DNA of 35,494 nt from an uncultured PS1 clade bacterium (GTDB lineage: Bacteria; Pseudomonadota; Gammaproteobacteria; PS1; Pseudothioglobaceae): assembly GCA_938086805.1 (NCBI GenBank), contig CALKDH010000107.1, forward strand, positions 1 through 35,494, written 5' to 3'. The position numbers and the translations under genes are program-made. Shown here one piece after another: positions 28,591 to 35,494 of this stretch. Position 1 is the stretch's first letter; each line of letters starts with the position of its first letter. Below the pieces are notes generated by a model that worked only from the letters and a program-made list of their open reading frames with translations, made no database searches and was not told the origin of the DNA.

Positions 28591-30252
28591 ATGCTTGATA
28601 GTCTTAATATTAAAAATCTAGTTGTTGTTCAAGATTTAGATATTGACTTTAAGTCAGGAATGACAGTCATTACGGGTGAAACAGGCGCCGGAAAATCAAT
28701 TATTGTTCAGGCTTTAGATATGATTTCTGGCGGACGTTCAGATGCCTCACTTGTCAGAAATGGTGCGACTAAAGCAGAAATAAGTGCTTCATTTATTATT
28801 GAACCAGACTCAAATGTATTGTCATATCTTGAGAGCCAAGATCTAGAAAACGACCTTGAGTGCATTTTAAGGCGTGTTATTCTTTTAGATGGCAAGTCAC
28901 GCTCATATGTCAATGGAAGAAAAGTGCCATTATCAGTTCTAAGAGAGACTGGAAGTTTTTTGATTGATACTCATGGTCAAAATGAGCATCAGCTTTTGCT
29001 AAAGGCTAGCCATCATAGGACTCTTCTGGATGACTATGCAGGATCTCAAAAACTATGCAATAAAGTTAACGATATTTTTAATAAATATCAAAAAGTCAAA
29101 GATAAGTTATTTAATTTAAAAAACAACAACTCACTTCTTTCTGCACAGAAAGATTTGTTAATTCATCAACTGGATGAACTTCATCAAGCTGAACTATCTA
29201 AAGAAGAGCTCAATAGTATCGAGGATGAATATAAGGCTTCAAAAAATTCGAGTCAGATAATTGAGAAAATATCAAAATTGTTGAGTGCATTAAATGATGA
29301 AAACGGAGCAAACAATATCCTTATAGAAGGAGAGAGCATCCTGAATCAATCTAAAGAAATTGATTCGCGACTTGACTCTATAAGAGCATTAATTGCTAGT
29401 GCTCAGTTGCAGGTTCAAGAGGGCATTTATGACCTAACAGACTATCTCAGTAGAATAAGCAATCAAGAAGATTATTCTGCACAATTGGAGCAAAGAATTA
29501 ACCTGTTTCATGATTTGGGAAGAAAGCATAATTGTCAAATTATTGAGCTTGTTGATATACAAAACTCATTAGAGAGTAAGTTGAGTGCTTTAGATAATTC
29601 AAATGAAACACTTGATCATTTAAATGAGGAGCTCACAAAAATTGAAATAGACTATTTCAATCAATCTGAGGCACTATCAGCTAAGAGACAAATAGCTAGC
29701 AAGTCGCTCTCAAAAGAAGTCACGACTCTTATGCAAAACCTTGGAATGCCAGGTAGTGAAATTATATTTAAGATGATTGATTTAGAAAAAGAAGTCAAGC
29801 CTAATGGTGCTGAAGATATCAATATTTATGTTAAAACAAATGCTGGCCAAGATTTTAAGCCACTTAATAAGGTTGCTTCTGGTGGAGAGCTTTCAAGGAT
29901 TTCCTTGGCGCTTTCGGTTTCGGGAAGCAATACAGAGCTGACCCCTTCAGTAGTTTTTGATGAAGTTGATGTAGGTATTAGCGGATCAGTTGCTGAGATA
30001 GTTGGCCAAATGCTTAAAAAGCTTTCAAAACATTATCAAATTATTTGTGTAACTCATTTGGCTCAAGTCGCAGCGCAAGGTAAAGAGCACCTAAAAGTTC
30101 AAAAAACACAAAAAAATGAAATGACTTTCACTGATGTGATCTTATTAAACAAGGACCAGAGAGCAGATGAGATTGCAAGAATATTAGGAGGAATTAATAT
30201 CAGTGAAAAGACACGAATCGCTGCAGAAGAAATGATTAGTTCAAGCTCGTAA
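28591..30252 (+). CDS. recN: DNA repair protein RecN
   Basis: 553 aa with MLDSLNIKNLVVVQDLDIDFKSGMTVITGETGAGKSIIVQALDMISGGR, DTHGQNEHQLLL, ASGGELSRISLAL and FDEVDVGISGSVAEIVGQ. Confidence 0.96.
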   Translation: MLDSLNIKNLVVVQDLDIDFKSGMTVITGETGAGKSIIVQALDMISGGRSDASLVRNGATKAEISASFIIEPDSNVLSYLESQDLENDLECILRRVILLDGKSRSYVNGRKVPLSVLRETGSFLIDTHGQNEHQLLLKASHHRTLLDDYAGSQKLCNKVNDIFNKYQKVKDKLFNLKNNNSLLSAQKDLLIHQLDELHQAELSKEELNSIEDEYKASKNSSQIIEKISKLLSALNDENGANNILIEGESILNQSKEIDSRLDSIRALIASAQLQVQEGIYDLTDYLSRISNQEDYSAQLEQRINLFHDLGRKHNCQIIELVDIQNSLESKLSALDNSNETLDHLNEELTKIEIDYFNQSEALSAKRQIASKSLSKEVTTLMQNLGMPGSEIIFKMIDLEKEVKPNGAEDINIYVKTNAGQDFKPLNKVASGGELSRISLALSVSGSNTELTPSVVFDEVDVGISGSVAEIVGQMLKKLSKHYQIICVTHLAQVAAQGKEHLKVQKTQKNEMTFTDVILLNKDQRADEIARILGGINISEKTRIAAEEMISSSS

Positions 30253-30338
30253 TATTTAAAAATATTGTCATTGAATTAAACCCCTCAAAAAGTTGAATTT
30301 TTTTTAACTTTGTACAAGATATATTGGGATTTCAAAGC

Positions 30339-30366
30339 TTGACTATTAAACATTAAATTGTATAAT
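30339..30366 (+). promoter_or_regulatory. Predicted sigma70 promoter of the ATP synthase operon (TTGACT-N16-TATAAT)
   Basis: TTGACT at 30339-30344 and TATAAT at 30361-30366, 38 bp upstream of the atpI start. Confidence 0.7.
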
Positions 30367-30403
30367 GTTGCGTTTGTGCACAATCAGGGTGGTTAAGTAG
30401 CAA

Positions 30404-31569
<1,166 letters not shown>

Positions 31570-31596
31570 TTTTTTTTAAATAGTTTTAATAAGTAG

Positions 31597-31839
<243 letters not shown>

Positions 31840-31874
31840 ATCGTAAGCTTTTTCAATAAACAAGGGTATTAGTT

Positions 31875-32345
31875 ATGAATATTAACCTTACGCTAATTGG
31901 ACAAACAATAATGTTTGCCATGTTTGTCTGGTTTTGCATGAAGTTTATTTGGCCTCCATTAGTTGAGGCAATGGCAGCTCGCAAAAAAGCTATTGAAGAT
32001 GGACTTAAGGCGGCAGAACTTGGGAAAGAAGAGCATGCATTAGCGCAAAAAAATGCAGAAGACTTAATAGAAACTTCAAAAACTCAGGCGGCTGAAATTA
32101 TTGCAAATGCCGATAAACAAGCAAGCGTAATGATTGATAATGCCAAGGGAGCTGCATCTGAAGAAGCAGACAAAATTAAGGCTCAAGCAAAGTCTGAGCT
32201 TGATCAAGAAGTTGTTAAAGCACGCAATGAGCTTAGAGATCAGGTTTCTACATTAGTCATGCAGGGTGTTAATTCTGTACTGGATAAAGAAGTCGATTCT
32301 AAAACTCATAAAGACATGCTTTCTAAGCTTTCACAGTCACTATAG
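31875..32345 (+). CDS. atpF: F0F1 ATP synthase subunit b
   Basis: 156 aa, single N-terminal transmembrane segment ([29 protein letters not shown]) then a long charged helix. Confidence 0.96.
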   Translation: MNINLTLIGQTIMFAMFVWFCMKFIWPPLVEAMAARKKAIEDGLKAAELGKEEHALAQKNAEDLIETSKTQAAEIIANADKQASVMIDNAKGAASEEADKIKAQAKSELDQEVVKARNELRDQVSTLVMQGVNSVLDKEVDSKTHKDMLSKLSQSL

Positions 32346-32354
32346 GGCGATAAA

Positions 32355-32903
32355 ATGGAATTATCATCAATTGCCAAGCCATACGCTCAAGCGATTTTTG
32401 AAGTTGCAGAGCAAAGTAACTCTGTTTCTTCATGGAGCTCTTTTCTCTCAGCAGCAAGCGCTGTAATGAGTGACGAGAGTACGAAAGCTTTTATTGCTTC
32501 GCCAGGCAAAAGCAAAACTCAAAAATATGATTTGATTGCTGCATTAATTGCTAAAGCTTCATCAAAAGAGGTTAGCAAACAGGAATCAGCATTGATTGGA
32601 CTTATTTTGAAGAACGATCGATCAGCTGCTATTGAGAGTATTGCAGGTGCATTCGAAATGGCTGTTTCTAATGCTAATAAAAGTAAGAACTTTAAAGTTA
32701 TAAGCGCATTTGAATTGAGTGAAAGCGAGACAAAAGCAATTATTGATGATTTAACAAGTAAACATAAAACAACAGTATCAGTAGAAACTAAAGTTGATGA
32801 AACTCTTAAAGGTGGCATCATCATAAAAGATGGCGACAAAGTTATTGATACATCAATTAAGGCAAGGGTTGACGCTTTGAGCGTCTCATTGTCTGTAAAT
32901 TAA
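32355..32903 (+). CDS. atpH: F0F1 ATP synthase subunit delta
   Basis: 182 aa with SSIAKPYAQAIFEVAEQ and C-terminal VDETLKGGIIIKDGDKVIDTSIKARVDAL. Confidence 0.96.
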   Translation: MELSSIAKPYAQAIFEVAEQSNSVSSWSSFLSAASAVMSDESTKAFIASPGKSKTQKYDLIAALIAKASSKEVSKQESALIGLILKNDRSAAIESIAGAFEMAVSNANKSKNFKVISAFELSESETKAIIDDLTSKHKTTVSVETKVDETLKGGIIIKDGDKVIDTSIKARVDALSVSLSVN

Positions 32904-32924
32904 TTTTATATAGAGAGGTTTGAT

Positions 32925-34466
32925 ATGCAATTAAACGCTTCTGAAATCAGTGATTTAATTAAGAAAGAAATAGAGGGCTTTGATTTTTCAGCAGAAGCTC
33001 GAACAGAAGGCACAGTAATCAGTGTTAGTGATGGTATCGTGCGTATTCATGGTCTAGCAGACGCTCAATTTGGTGAAATGTTAGAGTTCCCAGGAAATAC
33101 ATTTGGCCTAGCACTTAACTTGGAGCAAGATTCTGTAGGTGCTGTTGTCTTGGGAGATTATCTTCATATTTCAGAAGGCGATACTGTTAAGTGTACAAAC
33201 CGAATCATGGAAGTTCCAGTTGGAAATGAGCTGCTTGGTCGTGTTGTTAACCCATTAGGTGAAGATTTAGAGGGCAAGGGAGATATTAAGGCCTCTGCAA
33301 CAAGACCGATTGAGGTTGTTGCTCCTGGCGTAATTGACAGACAATCAGTAGATCAGCCTATCCAAACTGGTATTAAAGCTATTGATGCAATGGTGCCAAT
33401 TGGCCGTGGTCAACGCGAGCTTATTATTGGCGACCGTCAAACTGGAAAAACTGCTGTAGCTATTGATGCGATTATCAATCAAAAAGATACAGGTGTTAAG
33501 TGTATTTACGTTGCGATTGGACAAAAAGCATCATCAATTGCTGCTGTTGTCCGTAAGCTTGAAGAGCATGGCGCTTTAGCCCATACAATTATTGTATCTG
33601 CTTCAGCTTCTGACTCTGCAGCGCTTCAGTATATTGCCCCTTACGCTGGTTGTGCGATGGGTGAATATTTCATGGAACGTGGAGAGGATGCGTTAATTGT
33701 TTATGATGACTTAACAAAGCAGGCCTGGGCTTATCGTCAGGTTTCACTTCTTCTGAAGAGACCACCAGGGCGTGAAGCGTATCCAGGTGATGTATTCTAT
33801 CTTCACTCACGTTTACTCGAGAGAGCTTCAAGAGTTAACGCTGATTATGTTGAAAAGGTAACAAATGGAGAGGTTAAAGGTAAGACGGGTTCTTTGACTG
33901 CTCTTCCTATCATTGAAACTCAAGCTGGTGACGTATCAGCTTTTGTTCCAACAAATGTAATTTCAATTACTGATGGTCAAATCTTCTTAGAGACAGATTT
34001 ATTTAACTCAGGTATTCGTCCTGCGATTAATGCCGGTCTTTCAGTATCAAGAGTGGGCGGTGCAGCACAAACTAAAGCTGTTAAGAAGCTAGGAGGTAGT
34101 ATTCGTCTTGACCTAGCACAGTATCGTGAATTGGCCGCTTTTGCTCAGTTTGCATCTGATCTAGATGCTGAGACTAAAGCTCAGATCGATCGAGGAATCC
34201 GTGTAACAGAGCTAATGAAGCAAGCGCAATACTCACCATTAAATGTTGCTGAAACTGCAACTTCACTTTTTGCTGCTAACTCAGGAGCACTTGATGATGT
34301 TGAGGCAAATAAAGTCGTGGCATTCGAGGCGGCACTTTTGGCATATATGAATACAAGTCAGAAAGATTTGATGGATTCTATTAACGAGTCTGGTGACTAC
34401 AATGATGATATTGCGGCAAAACTTCAGGCAGCGATTGATGACTTTAAAGCTAATAATACTTGGTAG
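32925..34466 (+). CDS. atpA: F0F1 ATP synthase subunit alpha
   Basis: 513 aa with the Walker [16 protein letters not shown] and [15 protein letters not shown]. Confidence 0.98.
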   Translation: MQLNASEISDLIKKEIEGFDFSAEARTEGTVISVSDGIVRIHGLADAQFGEMLEFPGNTFGLALNLEQDSVGAVVLGDYLHISEGDTVKCTNRIMEVPVGNELLGRVVNPLGEDLEGKGDIKASATRPIEVVAPGVIDRQSVDQPIQTGIKAIDAMVPIGRGQRELIIGDRQTGKTAVAIDAIINQKDTGVKCIYVAIGQKASSIAAVVRKLEEHGALAHTIIVSASASDSAALQYIAPYAGCAMGEYFMERGEDALIVYDDLTKQAWAYRQVSLLLKRPPGREAYPGDVFYLHSRLLERASRVNADYVEKVTNGEVKGKTGSLTALPIIETQAGDVSAFVPTNVISITDGQIFLETDLFNSGIRPAINAGLSVSRVGGAAQTKAVKKLGGSIRLDLAQYRELAAFAQFASDLDAETKAQIDRGIRVTELMKQAQYSPLNVAETATSLFAANSGALDDVEANKVVAFEAALLAYMNTSQKDLMDSINESGDYNDDIAAKLQAAIDDFKANNTW

Positions 34467-34472
34467 ACAGAG

Positions 34473-35336
34473 ATGGCAGTAGGCAAGGAAATTAGGACCC
34501 AAATAGCGAGTATTAAAAATACTCAGAAGATTACTTCGGCTATGGAAATGGTTGCAGCATCTAAGATGAAGAAGGCACAAGATAGAATGCTTGCATCTAG
34601 ACCATACTCTGAAAAAATCCTTAATGTTATTGGTCACTTAACCCATGCAAATTCAGAGTTCAAGCACCCTTACATGACTGCTTCTGAAGAAAATAAGCGT
34701 GTTGGAATTATTATAATTTCAAGTGATAGAGGTTTGTGTGGAGGCCTTAATACAAATCTATTTAGAAGTCTTCTAAAAGATATCGCGGCTTGGCAATCAG
34801 ATAAGGTTGATGTTGAGCTTTGTACAATTGGTAAAAAAGCTACCTCATTCTTCAAGAATACTGGATTAACAATCAACTCTGTACTCACGGATTTAGGGGA
34901 TACGCCGCATTTTGATGACCTTTTAGGTGCAATTAAGGTAATGTTGGACCGCTATGATGCTGGTGAGATTGACCAGATTATGATTGCTTACAATAGATTT
35001 GCAAGCACTATGTCACAAGTTCCGACTGTTAAGCAAATTGTTCCAATGGAGGTTACTGAAGAAGAAAGTATGGACCACTACTGGGACTATATTTATGAGC
35101 CAGATGCAGAGAGTGCGCTAAGCGCATTATTGGTTCGTTATATTGAAGCGTTAGTTTATCAAGGAATTGTAGAAAATATTGCTTGTGAGCAATCTTCAAG
35201 GATGATAGCAATGCATAGTGCTACAGAAAATGCTGGAGATATGATTAATGATCTTCAATTGATTTATAACAAGGCAAGACAGGCTGCTATTACTCAGGAA
35301 ATTTCTGAGATTGTAGCGGGTGCTGCGGCTGTTTAA
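34473..35336 (+). CDS. atpG: F0F1 ATP synthase subunit gamma
   Basis: 287 aa with [33 protein letters not shown] and C-terminal [33 protein letters not shown]. Confidence 0.97.
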   Translation: MAVGKEIRTQIASIKNTQKITSAMEMVAASKMKKAQDRMLASRPYSEKILNVIGHLTHANSEFKHPYMTASEENKRVGIIIISSDRGLCGGLNTNLFRSLLKDIAAWQSDKVDVELCTIGKKATSFFKNTGLTINSVLTDLGDTPHFDDLLGAIKVMLDRYDAGEIDQIMIAYNRFASTMSQVPTVKQIVPMEVTEEESMDHYWDYIYEPDAESALSALLVRYIEALVYQGIVENIACEQSSRMIAMHSATENAGDMINDLQLIYNKARQAAITQEISEIVAGAAAV

Positions 35337-35359
35337 AGATTTAAAATAAGGAAAAGCAA

Positions 35360-35494
35360 ATGAGTATAGGCAAAATTACACAAATTATTGGCGCTGTTAT
35401 CGATGTCGAATTTCCATCTGACGCAATACCTAAGGTATATAACGCACTTCATGTTACTAAAGCGAACCTTACTTTAGAGGTTCAGCAACAGCTT
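35360..35494 (+). CDS. atpD: F0F1 ATP synthase subunit beta (5' part only, cut by the right edge)
   Basis: ATG at 35360; translates [45 protein letters not shown]. Not in the ORF track because it runs off the edge. Confidence 0.93.
   Translation, partial: MSIGKITQIIGAVIDVEFPSDAIPKVYNALHVTKANLTLEVQQQL

Noticed and set aside
30289-30311. AAAGTT...AACTTT hairpin after recN as an intrinsic terminator
   Set aside because: Only a 6-bp AT-rich stem, with the T-run in the loop and not after the stem; not convincing.

Overview
This is an AT-rich bacterial chromosomal window that looks gammaproteobacterial. The gene neighbourhoods (grpE | nadK-recN, rplY-pth-ychF, ubiE-ubiJ-ubiB, atpIBEFHAGD) and protein styles fit a marine, possibly SUP05/Thioglobus-like, lineage; that placement is inference. 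Most of the window is housekeeping: gpmI-rpe, ychF-pth-rplY, ubiBJE, a citrate synthase, erpA, argC, accCB, dsbD, grpE, nadK, recN and an ATP synthase operon cut by the right edge. Two accessory catabolic blocks stand out. (1) A translationally coupled operon at 1-6863 (minus) joins a MetY-type O-acetylhomoserine sulfhydrylase to an alpha/beta hydrolase, a FadN-type hydroxyacyl-CoA dehydrogenase/enoyl-CoA hydratase, a DmdB-like acyl-CoA ligase and a DmdC-like acyl-CoA dehydrogenase. This fits a methylmercaptopropionate/methanethiol assimilation route. (2) A five-gene operon at 22090-26852 (minus) encodes an alpha/beta hydrolase, a flavin reductase with an extra C-terminal domain, a luciferase-like monooxygenase, an aldehyde dehydrogenase and a carboxymuconolactone-decarboxylase-like protein. 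It resembles the logic of oxidative N-heterocycle ring-opening pathways. Its upstream region has a near-consensus sigma70 promoter whose -35 box sits inside a perfect palindrome, followed by about 175 bp of helically phased A/T tracts. No tRNA, rRNA, CRISPR array, IS element or prophage was recognised.
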